64,000 bases of DNA, taken from assembly GCF_032484785.1 (NCBI RefSeq), contig NZ_JAUETR010000003.1, positions 186,001 to 250,000 of the forward strand, in the 5' to 3' direction. This document shows positions 41,587 to 52,427 of this stretch, piece after piece. Source of the stretch: Bradyrhizobium sp. SZCCHNS1050 (GTDB lineage: Bacteria > Pseudomonadota > Alphaproteobacteria > Rhizobiales > Xanthobacteraceae). The translations under genes were made by a program, and so were the position numbers. Each line of letters begins with the position of its first letter. Position 1 is the first letter of the stretch. The notes below the pieces were generated by a model. It saw only the letters and a program-made list of their open reading frames with translations, was not told the origin of the DNA and did not search any database.

Positions 41587-43986
41587 TCAGAACTTGAACG
41601 AGGCTTCGACCTCGTAGGTGCGGGGCGCGCCGAGGAAGATCTGGTCGGGATAGAACGGATCGCTCCAAGCCGCATAACGTTTGTCGGCAACGTTGCGGAC
41701 GCGGAAGGCGAGCCGCGTGCTGGTCGCGGTGGCGAACAGCGGCACCCTCGGCAGGTCGACGAACGCGAACAGATCGGCGGTGGTGTAGGCGAGCAGTTTC
41801 ACCGTGTTGGCATCGGTGCTCCAGCGATCGCCCACGTGGCGCACGGAGAAACCAAGCTCGACCGGCCACCAGCCGGGATTGAGGAAGCGGTAGGAGCCGC
41901 CGCCATTGACGATGACGGCGGGAATGTTGGGCGGCGTGTTGCCCGAGAACGAGCCGCCGCCGGCGAGATCATAATCGGCATAGCGGGCGCGGACATAGGC
42001 GACGTTGCCCCAGAGCCTGCTCTCGGGTGTCGGCCGCACGGCGGCTGCGACCTCGATGCCCTGAGATTTCACCTTGCCGGCCAGGTTGAGCTGCTGGCCG
42101 GCCTGGGCGCTGTAGACGTTGTTGCGTTCGATATCGAAGGCGGAGAAGGTCCACTCCGCACGGCCGTTCCACGCGAGCTGCTTGACGCCGGTCTCATAGC
42201 TGCGGGAGTCCGAGAGCGTAAGGTTCTGGGTCGGACTCAGCAGGAAGATGCTGTCGGCGGAGATGTCGGTGGCGGTCGCATATTGGCTGTAGAAGGTGGT
42301 GCCCGGCAGCGCTTCCCAGGTGTAGCCGATGCGGCCGGTGACCGGCTGCCAGCTCTTGGAATAGGGGAAGCCGCTCTTCACGACGCCGTTCTTGTCGATC
42401 GAGTTGCGGTCGAGCGAGAACGGGTTGTAGCGCAGGCCGCCGACCAGCGCGAAATTGTTGGTGAGCTTCAGCCGGTCTTCGAGATTGAGTGCCACGCTGT
42501 CGATGGTGGCGGTCTGCAACTGCGTTCCGAGCGGGCCGTAGACGCCTCGGTCGAAGCCGGTCAGCGGAACGCTGTCACCCGGGAAGATCGCCGCGCCAGG
42601 CCGCGTGAAGTCGGTATGCGAGCTTTCCACCGCTGTCACGAGCCGGTTGGCCAGACCGAACAGGTTGGCGTTCCAGGTGAGGTCGGTGGTGTTGCCGACC
42701 ATGTTGTGGTTGTGGTGGACGAAGAACCGCTCGCGATCGACGGTGTTGGTGGTCGCGTTGAACGCCGAGACCTCGTTGTTGTACCAGTCGCGGCTGGCGT
42801 TGTAGTTGTAGACTTGGCTCCGCAGCCTGACGTCGTTGCTCAGGTCCCATTCGAACCCGCTGCGGACCCACGATTCCTTGATCGTCTTGTGGCCGTCGAC
42901 CACGTTGTAGTTGGTCGACAGCGTGCGGCCGTCGATCGTGACGGCGCCGAGATCGGTGCCGTTGTAGGCCGACACCTTGGTGCCTGAGACGATGCCGCTG
43001 GTCGCGTTGGCGCCGCTGAAGGTGACCGGCACCAGCGGCGTGCCCTCATAGGGCTTGGCCTTGTAGTCCTTGAACTCGGCGGCAAAGAAGGTCTTGAAGC
43101 TGTCGGACAGCCGGTAGTCGAGCTGGCCTGAGACATGGATATTCTTGAACTCGGTGTCGTCGATGAAGCCGACCTCCCTGGTCCGGCTGATGTCGAAGCG
43201 ATAGTCCAGGCCCTTGACGGTCGTGCTGCCGCCCGAGCCGAAGCCGCTGCGGAACGTGCCGCGCTGGTCGAAGCCGACGAAGGCTTCGCTCTCGATCGGG
43301 CCGGTGTGCGGGGTCTTGGTCACGAAATTGACGGTGCCGCCGACCGCGCCCTGGCCCGAGATCAGCGAGGAGGGGCCCTTGAGAAACTCGACGCGGTCGA
43401 GGTTGAACGTCTCCATCGTCAGCGCGGTGAAGCCGGTCGGGCCGATGTTGATGCCGTTGTAGAGCACGTTGACCTGATTGCCCTGGAAGCCGCGCATCGC
43501 GAAGCCGACATCGTTCGGGGCATCACCCGCGCTGACGCCGGCGGCGCCTTTCACCGCGTCGACGGTCGTGTGGTAGCCCTGCTCACGCAGCGTCTCGGCG
43601 CCGACCACCTCGATCGAGGCCGGCAGCTCGCGTACGGTGAGGCCGAGCCGGCTGCCGCTCGCGGGCGTCGCATTGCCGTTGAGCGGCGTGGTGGCCGCCG
43701 TGTTGGACGAAGGCCGCGTCGGCGCTGCTGCGGGCGTGGGCGCGGCCATGCGCCGGGACGCCCGAGGTGTGGTCCGACGGGCGGCTTGGGTCGAGGAGGG
43801 CGCGCGGCCGGCCGCCGGGCGCTGCCGCGGCGCATCGACCGTCACGTCCGGCAGCAGGGTGTCTGCGGCGGCCTGCCTCCCGTCCGGAGGGGAGGTCTGT
43901 TGGGCATAAGCCGCCGGCACCGCCGACCAGCCTGCCACCAGCAGCCCCGCAAGCGATATCGAACCCCAGACGTCGCGCACGCTCAT
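41587..43986 (-). CDS. TonB-dependent receptor (siderophore-receptor type)
   Basis: A 799-residue outer-membrane receptor. Signal peptide 1-30 (ending AYAQ), a Pro/Thr/Ala-rich linker (35-115), the plug domain (TVRELPASIEVVGAETLREQ ... VGGTVNFVTKTP, about 125-240) and a beta-barrel ending in the C-terminal Phe (YEVEASFKF). A TonB box may be LPDVTVDAP near 47-55. ATG at 43986 has GGGGAG five bases upstream. A 30-bp perfect palindrome sits 92 bp upstream. Annotation as a siderophore receptor comes from the family; the operator suggests zinc instead. Confidence 0.92.
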   Translation of the reverse strand: MSVRDVWGSISLAGLLVAGWSAVPAAYAQQTSPPDGRQAAADTLLPDVTVDAPRQRPAAGRAPSSTQAARRTTPRASRRMAAPTPAAAPTRPSSNTAATTPLNGNATPASGSRLGLTVRELPASIEVVGAETLREQGYHTTVDAVKGAAGVSAGDAPNDVGFAMRGFQGNQVNVLYNGINIGPTGFTALTMETFNLDRVEFLKGPSSLISGQGAVGGTVNFVTKTPHTGPIESEAFVGFDQRGTFRSGFGSGGSTTVKGLDYRFDISRTREVGFIDDTEFKNIHVSGQLDYRLSDSFKTFFAAEFKDYKAKPYEGTPLVPVTFSGANATSGIVSGTKVSAYNGTDLGAVTIDGRTLSTNYNVVDGHKTIKESWVRSGFEWDLSNDVRLRSQVYNYNASRDWYNNEVSAFNATTNTVDRERFFVHHNHNMVGNTTDLTWNANLFGLANRLVTAVESSHTDFTRPGAAIFPGDSVPLTGFDRGVYGPLGTQLQTATIDSVALNLEDRLKLTNNFALVGGLRYNPFSLDRNSIDKNGVVKSGFPYSKSWQPVTGRIGYTWEALPGTTFYSQYATATDISADSIFLLSPTQNLTLSDSRSYETGVKQLAWNGRAEWTFSAFDIERNNVYSAQAGQQLNLAGKVKSQGIEVAAAVRPTPESRLWGNVAYVRARYADYDLAGGGSFSGNTPPNIPAVIVNGGGSYRFLNPGWWPVELGFSVRHVGDRWSTDANTVKLLAYTTADLFAFVDLPRVPLFATATSTRLAFRVRNVADKRYAAWSDPFYPDQIFLGAPRTYEVEASFKF

Positions 43987-44077
43987 TCCGCTCCCCATCG
44001 CAGCAGCCGGCTTCCCGGCCATCTGCGCCCCCAGCCAACGTTCATGATCACCACGACGAGAGTTAGCCCAGCCCAAC

Positions 44078-44107
44078 GGATATGTAATGTTATAACATTA
44101 CATATCC
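44078..44107. promoter_or_regulatory. Perfect 30-bp palindrome, candidate Zur box
   Basis: Thirty bases of perfect dyad symmetry with the core TGTAATGTTATAACATTACA. Its inner 18 bases GTAATGTTATAACATTAC closely match the alphaproteobacterial Zur motifs I recall (GATATGTTATAACATATC and GTAATGTAATAACATTAC). It lies 92 bp before the TonB receptor start on the minus strand and is not close to another start on the plus strand. Confidence 0.65.
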
Positions 44108-44347
44108 ATCTTTCTCTGAGTGGGTGTCTCGATCGGGCAACACATGCGAACGATTAGCGATTGCAAGGGGTATCAGCGAGTCGCAGATGGCGCAATGGCG
44201 CCCGTCCGCGGCGGACGTATCCCGCCGCGTGTCTGCGGCAATACATGGGGGAAGGCAGATGAGCCGGGGCCCGCAAGGTCCCGGATCGGAAATCTGCCGC
44301 CGCAGCACACGCGCAGCGGCAGATTGATCAGTCGGAGAGCGGCGGGA

Positions 44348-45217
44348 TCACTTCTCCAGGCGGGCCAGCAGGCTCGACGTGTCCCAGCGCTTGCCGCCGA
44401 GCTTTTCGACCTCGGAATAGAACTGGTCGACCAGCGCGGTCACCGGCAGATGGGCGCCGTTGCGGCGCGCTTCGCTGAGGCAGATCGACAGGTCCTTGCG
44501 CATCCATTCCACCGCAAAACCAAAGTCGTATTTGCCGTCGTTCATGGTCTTGTAGCGGTTCTCCATCTGCCAGGACTGGGCGGCGCCCTTGGAGATGGTC
44601 TCGATGACAGCGGGAACGTCGAGGCCGGACTTCTTCGCGAAATGGATACCCTCGGACAGGCCCTGCACGAGGCCGGCGATGCAGATCTGGTTGACCATCT
44701 TGGTCAGCTGGCCGCTGCCGGCCGGTCCCAGCAGCTTGCACATCCGGGCATAGGCCGCGATCACCGGCTCGGCGCCGGCATAGGCGTCGGCGGTGCCGCC
44801 GCACATCACCGTCAGCACGCCGTTCTCGGCGCCGGCCTGGCCGCCGGACACTGGCGCGTCGATGAATTTGAAGCCGGCCTTGGTGGCTGCGGCGTCGAGT
44901 TCACGTGCCACTTCAGCCGAGGCGGTGGTGTGGTCGACGAAGGTCGCGCCCTTCGCCATGCCGGCAAATGCGCCGTCCGGGCCGATCGTGACCGCGCGCA
45001 GGTCGTTGTCGTTGCCGACGCAGCACATCACGAAGTCCTGGCCTTCCGCGGCCTGCTTCGGCGTGGGGGCTGCCTTGCCGCCGAACTTGTCGGCCCATTC
45101 CTTCGCCTTGGCCGCGGTACGGTTGTAGACCGTGACCTCGTGACCGCCCTTCTTCACGAGATGTCCTGCCATGGGGAAACCCATGACGCCGAGACCGATG
45201 AAAGCGACTTTAGCCAT
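44348..45217 (-). CDS. 3-hydroxyisobutyrate dehydrogenase family NAD(P)-dependent oxidoreductase
   Basis: A 289-residue beta-hydroxyacid dehydrogenase. Rossmann loop FIGLGVMGFPMAGHL (6-20), substrate motif FIDAPVSGGQAGAENGVLTV (near 118-137), catalytic Lys in QLTKMVNQ (near 172) and a helical C-terminal domain. Substrates in the family include 3-hydroxyisobutyrate, tartronate semialdehyde and glyoxylate; the sequence does not decide. The ATG at 45217 begins directly with MAKVAFIGLG. It is alone on this strand, divergent from the VOC gene. Confidence 0.88.
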   Translation of the reverse strand: MAKVAFIGLGVMGFPMAGHLVKKGGHEVTVYNRTAAKAKEWADKFGGKAAPTPKQAAEGQDFVMCCVGNDNDLRAVTIGPDGAFAGMAKGATFVDHTTASAEVARELDAAATKAGFKFIDAPVSGGQAGAENGVLTVMCGGTADAYAGAEPVIAAYARMCKLLGPAGSGQLTKMVNQICIAGLVQGLSEGIHFAKKSGLDVPAVIETISKGAAQSWQMENRYKTMNDGKYDFGFAVEWMRKDLSICLSEARRNGAHLPVTALVDQFYSEVEKLGGKRWDTSSLLARLEK

Positions 45218-45478
45218 ATGAGCTACCTTGACCTTGGGGTTCTGCCGACAGCCTTGAGAGGGCCGGGCTGTTCTTGAAAGGAACACATCAGCATCCGGCG
45301 CGGGTCGCGGCGGTGCTGGACGCCGCACCATAACGGCTTGAGAGGCGGGGGCAACGGCTTCGTGACGGATGCGAAAGCGGCGCCGCGTGCTAAAGAGGCA
45401 TCATCATGACGGCTTGCAAAGCCGTCATCGCGCAACGAAATCCAGTCAACCAACGAACCAGCCAGGGGAGTGTCTCGC

Positions 45479-45925
45479 ATGGGCGTCAGCGTCGGCGTGC
45501 TCGATCATTTCAACATCCGGACCCGCAACCTCGCCGAGACGGTCCGCTTCTATGAAGACGTGCTCGGGCTGGAGAACGGCGCCCGGCCGAACTTCGCCTT
45601 TCCTGGCGCCTGGATGTACAGCGAGGGCCGCCCGGTGGTGCACCTGGTCGACATCTCGCCGACCTCAGAGGCACAGAAGCCGGACTCCGGCGTCGTCCAC
45701 CACGTCGCCTTCGTCAGCCGCGGCTTCGCCGGCATGAAGGCGCGGCTCGCCGCCAAGGGCATGCCGTTCGAGGCGCGGCAGGTGCCGGGCGGGGAGCTGT
45801 GGCAGATCTTCGTGCGCGACCCCAACGGCGTGATGATCGAGCTCAATTACGAGGCAGCGAAGGAGCGGGCCGAGGATGCGCCGGTCGAGACCGCCTCCGA
45901 CATCGGAACCATGGTGGCGTTTTGA
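45479..45925 (+). CDS. VOC family (glyoxalase/bleomycin resistance) protein
   Basis: A 148-residue vicinal-oxygen-chelate protein with two beta-alpha-beta-beta-beta units. Metal-ligand positions fit VLDHFNIRTRN (His near 10), VVHLVDI, HHVAFVSRG and IELNYE (Glu near 121). GGGGAG is about nine bases before the ATG at 45479; a GTG at 45470 is too close to it. Members are dioxygenases, epimerases or glutathione transferases; no gene context favours one. Confidence 0.82.
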   Translation: MGVSVGVLDHFNIRTRNLAETVRFYEDVLGLENGARPNFAFPGAWMYSEGRPVVHLVDISPTSEAQKPDSGVVHHVAFVSRGFAGMKARLAAKGMPFEARQVPGGELWQIFVRDPNGVMIELNYEAAKERAEDAPVETASDIGTMVAF

Positions 45926-46057
45926 GCCGGTCGGCCTTATGAAGCAGCGCAACGCAGGGCCGGAGCGGTACCGTCGCAGACGACGGAAGATCATGTCCGG
46001 CCAACGGGATAGGGCGCGACGATGTGGCGCGTTCTGAACTTCTTCAGGAGACGCGCC

Positions 46058-47188
46058 GTGAGCGTGACGCAGCAGCAGGTTATCGAGGCACTCAAGCGGG
46101 TCCGCTCGCCACGTGGCGTGGCGCTGCCGGACGCCGGCGTGCTGTCGCCGATCACGGCCAATGACGGCAAGGTGTTCTTCTCGATCAATGTCGAGGCCAG
46201 CGAGGCCCGCGCCTGGGAAGACACCCGCGCGAAAGCCGAAGCCGCCGTGCGCGCCATACCCGGCGTGACCATGGCGATGATCGCGCTGACCGCGGAGCGC
46301 AAGGCGGGCGCTGCCGCCCCGCCGCCGCGACAGGGCGGCGTGCAGCCGGTCGCGGCGCATCGTCCGCATCAGCACCAGCATCCGGCGGACTCGCCGATGT
46401 CCCGGCAGGCCGCGATCCCGGGTATCGCGGCCGTCATCGCGGTGGCCTCGGGCAAGGGCGGTGTCGGCAAGTCGACCACCGCGATCAATCTCGCGCTGGG
46501 CTTGCGCGATCTCGGCCTCAAGGTCGGGCTGCTCGACGCCGACATCTACGGCCCGTCGGTGCCGCGGCTGACCGGGCTGCAGGAAAAGCCCAAGCTCACC
46601 GACGACAAGAAGATGATTCCGCTGTCGCGGTTCGGCCTGTCGATCATGTCCATCGGCTTTCTCGTCGACGAGGACAGCCCGATGATCTGGCGCGGCCCGA
46701 TGGTGATGTCGGCGATCAACCAGATGCTGCGCGACGTCGCGTGGGGCACGCTCGACGTGCTCGTCGTCGACATGCCGCCGGGCACCGGCGACGCCCAGCT
46801 GACCCTGGCGCAGAACGTGCCGCTGAAGGGCGCCGTGATCGTGTCGACGCCGCAGGACCTGTCGCTGATCGACGCCCGCCGCGGGCTTGCGATGTTCCGC
46901 AAGGTCAACGTGCCCGTGCTCGGCATCATCGAGAACATGAGCTACTTCCAGTGCCCGCAATGCGGCACCCGCTCCGACATCTTCGGCCATGGCGGCGCGC
47001 GCCACGAGGCCGAGCGGCTCGGCGTGCCGTTCCTTGGTGAAATCCCGCTGCACATGGACATCCGCTCGACGTCGGACGCCGGCAACCCGGTGGTCGAGAG
47101 CGAGCCGAAGGGTCCGCATGCCGCGATCTACCGGGCCATCGCCGCGTCGGTGCGGGATCAGCTCAAGGACGCGATCGCCGCTGCTTGA
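46058..47188 (+). CDS. Mrp/NBP35 family P-loop ATPase, iron-sulfur carrier (ApbC-like)
   Basis: A 376-residue cytoplasmic protein that holds and delivers Fe-S clusters. An N-terminal MIP18/FeS-assembly domain (1-80) is joined by a His/Pro-rich linker to the ATPase: deviant Walker A VASGKGGVGKST (about 129-140), DADIYGPSVPRL, and the cluster-binding CPQC in FQCPQCGTRSDIFG. The GTG at 46058 is preferred because AGGAG stands seven bases upstream; an ATG at 46022 would add twelve residues lacking family similarity. Confidence 0.9.
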   Translation: MSVTQQQVIEALKRVRSPRGVALPDAGVLSPITANDGKVFFSINVEASEARAWEDTRAKAEAAVRAIPGVTMAMIALTAERKAGAAAPPPRQGGVQPVAAHRPHQHQHPADSPMSRQAAIPGIAAVIAVASGKGGVGKSTTAINLALGLRDLGLKVGLLDADIYGPSVPRLTGLQEKPKLTDDKKMIPLSRFGLSIMSIGFLVDEDSPMIWRGPMVMSAINQMLRDVAWGTLDVLVVDMPPGTGDAQLTLAQNVPLKGAVIVSTPQDLSLIDARRGLAMFRKVNVPVLGIIENMSYFQCPQCGTRSDIFGHGGARHEAERLGVPFLGEIPLHMDIRSTSDAGNPVVESEPKGPHAAIYRAIAASVRDQLKDAIAAA

Positions 47189-47326
47189 TGCACTGCAGCG
47201 AAGCGTGTGCGACTATTGGACCGTTTGTCATTCCAACGTCGCGTTTTCGCTTAACCGGTTCCGTGCTAAAGCCCGGCCCGGATCGCCTTCGACCGTGTGC
47301 GGCCAATCGCATCGGCGGATAAATGA

Positions 47327-48463
<1,137 letters not shown>

Positions 48464-48493
48464 TCGCAAACTTCAGATCGGCGGATCGACGTC

Positions 48494-48523
48494 AGCCCGG
48501 CCTCGCGAGAGGCCGGGCTTTTG
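48494..48523 (+). terminator. Rho-independent terminator after first TRAP receptor
   Basis: AGCCCGGCCTC-GCGA-GAGGCCGGGCT followed by TTTTG: eleven-base perfect stem, 30 bp after the stop. Confidence 0.85.
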
Positions 48524-48641
48524 CGTTGCGACAACGTTTCGCAATGGCACTCCGACGCACTTTGATCCACACTGGAACTGAAGCCTCACAAAGAAGGCTG
48601 CTCAGGAAACGAACACAATGACCCCCAGGGAGGGAAGAACT

Positions 48642-49730
48642 ATGAAGCGGAGAGACTTCATCAAGGTGACCGGGCTTGGCGCCGCTGGCGCGGCCGCGAT
48701 CGCAGCGCCGGCCATCGCACAATCGATGCCGGAGCTGAAATGGCGCATGCCGACGAGCTGGCCGAAATCGCTCGACACCTTGTATGGCGGCGCCGAGATC
48801 ATGGCCAAGGTGGTCGGTGAGGCCACCGACAACAAATTCCAGATCCAGCCCTTCGCCGCCGGCGAAATCGTGCCCGGCCTGCAGGTCCTCGACGCCGTGC
48901 AGAACGGCACCGTCGAAATCGGCCACACTGCGTCGTACTACTATTTCGGCAAGGACCCGACGTTCACCTTCGGCTCGTCGGTCCCGTTCGGGCCGAACAT
49001 GCGCATCAACCAGGCCTGGTACATGCTCGGCGGAGGACGTGAGATCCTCAACGAGTTCTACGCGAAGTACAATGTCGTCTCGCTGCTTGCCGGCAACACC
49101 GGTTGCCAGATGGGCGGCTGGTTCCGCAAGGAGCTCACCGGCGTCAACGATCTCAAGGGGCTGAAATTCCGCGTCGGGGGCTTTGCCGGCCGCGTGCTGC
49201 AGAAGCTCGGCGCGGTGCCGCAGCAGATCGCCGGCGGCGACATCTATCCGGCGTTGGAGAAAGGCACGATCGATGCGGCCGAGTGGGTCGGACCCTACGA
49301 CGACGAGAAGCTCGGCTTCGTCAAGGTCGCGCCCCACTACTACTATCCGGGCTGGTGGGAGGGCGGACCGATACTGCTTTCCTTCGTCAACCAGGATCGT
49401 TGGAATGCGCTGCCCAAGAACTATCAGAAGATCCTCGAGCATGCCGGCCATTATGCCAACAACTGGATGATGGCGAAGTACGACCAGAGCAATCCGGCGG
49501 CGCTGCGCCGGCTGCTCGCCGCCGGTGCCAAGCTGCATGCGTTCTCGCCGGAGATCATGCAGGCCTGCCTGAAGGCTGCCCGCGAGCTGCACAACGAGGT
49601 CGCGGCCACCAACCCCGACTTCAAGAAGACCTATGAGTCGCTGTCGGCCTTCGCCGGCAATGGCTACTCCTGGTTCCAGGTCGCCGAGATCGGCTACGAC
49701 GCCTTCATGGCGCGCAATCCGCTGAGCTGA
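48642..49730 (+). CDS. TRAP transporter binding protein, DctP/TakP family, Tat-exported (copy 2)
   Basis: A 362-residue paralogue of the preceding gene, clearly related along the whole length, with a Tat-type signal MKRRDFIKVTGLGAAGAAAI. Pocket regions are GWFRKELTGVNDLKGLKFRV and [26 protein letters not shown] stands eight bases before the ATG. A terminator between the two genes implies separate promoters, so the copies may be expressed under different conditions. Confidence 0.92.
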   Translation: MKRRDFIKVTGLGAAGAAAIAAPAIAQSMPELKWRMPTSWPKSLDTLYGGAEIMAKVVGEATDNKFQIQPFAAGEIVPGLQVLDAVQNGTVEIGHTASYYYFGKDPTFTFGSSVPFGPNMRINQAWYMLGGGREILNEFYAKYNVVSLLAGNTGCQMGGWFRKELTGVNDLKGLKFRVGGFAGRVLQKLGAVPQQIAGGDIYPALEKGTIDAAEWVGPYDDEKLGFVKVAPHYYYPGWWEGGPILLSFVNQDRWNALPKNYQKILEHAGHYANNWMMAKYDQSNPAALRRLLAAGAKLHAFSPEIMQACLKAARELHNEVAATNPDFKKTYESLSAFAGNGYSWFQVAEIGYDAFMARNPLS

Positions 49731-49770
49731 GACCGGCGCCGTATCGCGTCAGGAGCCAGCGACAAAACAA

Positions 49771-49797
49771 AACCCCGGCGCGTTGCGCCGGGGTTTT
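49771..49797. terminator. Terminator between second TRAP receptor and permease genes
   Basis: AACCCCGGCGC-GTT-GCGCCGGGGTT followed by TTT; the A-run on the left side makes it a possible bidirectional terminator for the converging genes. Confidence 0.85.
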
Positions 49798-49828
49798 TCG
49801 TGGGCGGAGCGATCGCGCGTCGCGGCCA

Positions 49829-51505
49829 TCACTGCTTCGTCGGTCCGACATCGATCTGAGGCGGGCCGAAATCGAGCGGCGGCGCGTCGATCTGCGGGAT
49901 CTCGATCTTGATCGAGTTCGGATCAACGGTGGAGAGCGAGCCCTTGTAGTGCATGACCATCGAGGGGAACAGGATCACCAGCATCACCATGATCAACTGG
50001 ATCACCACGAACGGCACCGCGCCCCAGTAGATCTGTCCCGTGGTCACCGGCTCCATCCTCTTGCCGGTGACACGGTCGAGATAGGACTCCTTCGGTGCCA
50101 CTGATCGCAAATAGAACAAGGCAAAGCCGAACGGCGGATGCATGAACGAGGTCTGCATGTTGACGCCGAGGATGACGCCGAACCAGATCAGGTCGATGCC
50201 GAGCTTTTCGGCCGCGGGTCCGAGCAGCGGGATGATGATGAAGGCGAGCTCGAAGAAGTCGAGGAAGAAGGCCAGCACGAACACGAAGGCGTTGACGAAG
50301 ATCAGGAAGCCGACCTGACCGCCGGGCAGCGAAGTCAGCAGGTGCTCGACCCAGACATGGCCGTTGACGCCGTAGAAGGTCAGCGAGAACACGCGCGCGC
50401 CGACCAGGATGAAGACCACGAAGGCCGACAGCTTGGCGGTGGATTCCACCGCCTGGCGGACCAGGTCGAAGCTGAGCCGCCGCTTGATCGCACCAAGGAT
50501 GATCGCGCCGGCGGCGCCCATCGCGCCGCCTTCCGTCGGCGTCGCGAGCCCGATGAAGATCGTGCCGAGCACCAGGAAGATCAGGAACAGCGGCGGCACC
50601 ATCACGAAGGTGGTCTGCTGCGCCATGCGGGACAGGAAGCGGTATCCGGTGGTGCGCTCCAGCACCCAGTTCACGACGGCGACGGCGAAGGCGAACACGA
50701 TGCCGTAGAACATGCTCAGCACGACGAAGTCGGCGCCGTGATATTCCGAGCCGCGCATCATGAACCAGCCGAACACACAGCTCGCCAGAAACAGCACGCC
50801 CAGCGATTTCAGGCCGCGGTCGCCTGAGTCCTCCCGAAAGCCGATCGCATCGGCCGGCAGGCCGGGGGCCGATTTCGGGAAGATCATGCTGGTGAGGAAG
50901 GCATAGGCTGCATAGATCGCCGACAGCACGAGGCCAGGGATGAAGGCGCCTTCGTACATGTCGCCGACGGACTTGCCGAGCTGGTCGGCCATGACGATCA
51001 GGACCAGCGACGGCGGGATGATCTGCGCAAGCGTGCCGGAGGCGGCGATGATGCCCGAGGCAAGCCGGCGGTCGTAGCCGTAGCGCAGCATGATCGGCAG
51101 CGAGATCAGGCCCATCGAGATCACCGAGGCGGCGACCACGCCGGTGGTGGCCGCGAGCAGCGCGCCGACGAACACGACCGCATAAGCGAGGCCGCCGCGG
51201 ATGGTGCCGAACAGCTGTCCGATGGTGTCGAGCAGATCCTCGGCCATGCCGGATCGTTCCAGCACCAGGCCCATGAAGGTGAAGAACGGAATCGCCAGCA
51301 GCGTGTCGTTGTTCATCACGCCGTAGACACGTTCCGGTAGCGCCTGCAGGAAGTCCGGCCGGAATTCGCCGAGCCCGATGCCGACGAGGGCGTAGAACAG
51401 GCCGACGGCGCCGAGCGAGAACGCTGCCGGATAGCCGAGCAGCAGCATCACGACCAGCGACCCGAACATGATCGGCGCCATATTGGCGATCAGAAACGCT
51501 TCCAT
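49829..51505 (-). CDS. TRAP transporter large permease, DctM family
   Basis: A 558-residue membrane protein, longer than usual DctM (about 430) because of an extra loop between helices near 225-330 and an extended C-terminal tail rich in Pro, Asp and Ile. Family stretches: FFTFMGLVLERSGMAEDLL, SGTLAQIIPPSLVLIVMADQ and IGLATPTEGGAMGAAGA. This larger form typically goes with TakP-like receptors. It follows the small permease gene by 23 bases. Confidence 0.92.
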   Translation of the reverse strand: MEAFLIANMAPIMFGSLVVMLLLGYPAAFSLGAVGLFYALVGIGLGEFRPDFLQALPERVYGVMNNDTLLAIPFFTFMGLVLERSGMAEDLLDTIGQLFGTIRGGLAYAVVFVGALLAATTGVVAASVISMGLISLPIMLRYGYDRRLASGIIAASGTLAQIIPPSLVLIVMADQLGKSVGDMYEGAFIPGLVLSAIYAAYAFLTSMIFPKSAPGLPADAIGFREDSGDRGLKSLGVLFLASCVFGWFMMRGSEYHGADFVVLSMFYGIVFAFAVAVVNWVLERTTGYRFLSRMAQQTTFVMVPPLFLIFLVLGTIFIGLATPTEGGAMGAAGAIILGAIKRRLSFDLVRQAVESTAKLSAFVVFILVGARVFSLTFYGVNGHVWVEHLLTSLPGGQVGFLIFVNAFVFVLAFFLDFFELAFIIIPLLGPAAEKLGIDLIWFGVILGVNMQTSFMHPPFGFALFYLRSVAPKESYLDRVTGKRMEPVTTGQIYWGAVPFVVIQLIMVMLVILFPSMVMHYKGSLSTVDPNSIKIEIPQIDAPPLDFGPPQIDVGPTKQ

Positions 51506-51528
51506 TGGATGATCCCCCAGCCCGCCGC

Positions 51529-52110
51529 TTACTTCTTCTCGATCGCTTCGACGAGGTGCTCGACCTCGGCCTCGATGCCGTGGGGCTTCGAAGCGTGGGG
51601 ATCCGGGATCAGCCCGCGCATGACCGCGATGCGCTTGATCAGCTCGGACACGCCCTGCGCCAGCAGGAAGGCGAAGCCAAGCATGATGAGGGACTTCGCC
51701 GGCCATTGCGGCAGGCCGCCAGCGTTGCTCGATTGCTCGTTGATCTCGATGGAGCGCAGGAAGAAGGGCACGCTGGTGATGATCATCACGATGCAGAGCG
51801 GGATGAGGAAGAGCACGTGACCGACGACGTCGATGGTGTCACGCAGCCATTTGGGCATCATGGCGTTGACGATGTCGATGCGGATGTGCTCGTTGTCGAG
51901 CAGGGTCCAGGGGGAGCACAGCAGGAAGACGGCTGAGAACAGCACCCATTGCAGCTCAAGCCAGGAATTCGACGAGGTGTCGAGCGTCTTGCGGACGATG
52001 GCGTTGATCGTCGAGATGATGACAGCGAGCAGGATCAGCCACGCCAGCCGCTTGCCGGTCCAGGTCGTGAACGCATCGATCCCACGGCTCAATTTCAGCA
52101 ACGCTTGCAA
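51529..52110 (-). CDS. TRAP transporter small permease, DctQ family
   Basis: A 193-residue membrane protein with four helices, the small partner of the long DctM. WLELQWVLFSAVFLLCSPWT and DNEHIRIDIVN are family features. The start is taken as TTG at 52110, six bases after a strong GGGGGAGG; an ATG much further up (52242) would add an unlikely Cys-rich extension. The pair converges on two receptor genes at 47369-49730 and probably works with them. Confidence 0.87.
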   Translation of the reverse strand: MQALLKLSRGIDAFTTWTGKRLAWLILLAVIISTINAIVRKTLDTSSNSWLELQWVLFSAVFLLCSPWTLLDNEHIRIDIVNAMMPKWLRDTIDVVGHVLFLIPLCIVMIITSVPFFLRSIEINEQSSNAGGLPQWPAKSLIMLGFAFLLAQGVSELIKRIAVMRGLIPDPHASKPHGIEAEVEHLVEAIEKK

Positions 52111-52427
52111 CGCAATCCTCCCCCAAATGTCTTGCGACGTCCCATGGCCCGTTCTGGCTGCGCAGCACATGGCGCAACGGCCTATCCGGCCCGGCAGGCT
52201 CAAAAACGGGGGCACCATTTCAGCGCCTCGTGTTGCCGTCAATCGGAAAAATGGGCAAAAATGAGCGTTGCCGCAACATGTTGCAGCAGTGGCGACGCCG
52301 CGCCACAGCTGTCGCAGGTCGCCGGGGCCTGGCGATCGCCGGCCGGCGAATGAAGGTCAACGGGCCGAGCGTGAGGGCGGGGGACTCTCGGGTGCGGCCG
52401 ACGGACCACGTCCGGTGCGCAGCGGTC

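Noticed and set aside
45665..47119. Minus-strand open frame of 484 codons
   Set aside because: Antisense of the VOC and Mrp genes; no protein-family resemblance.
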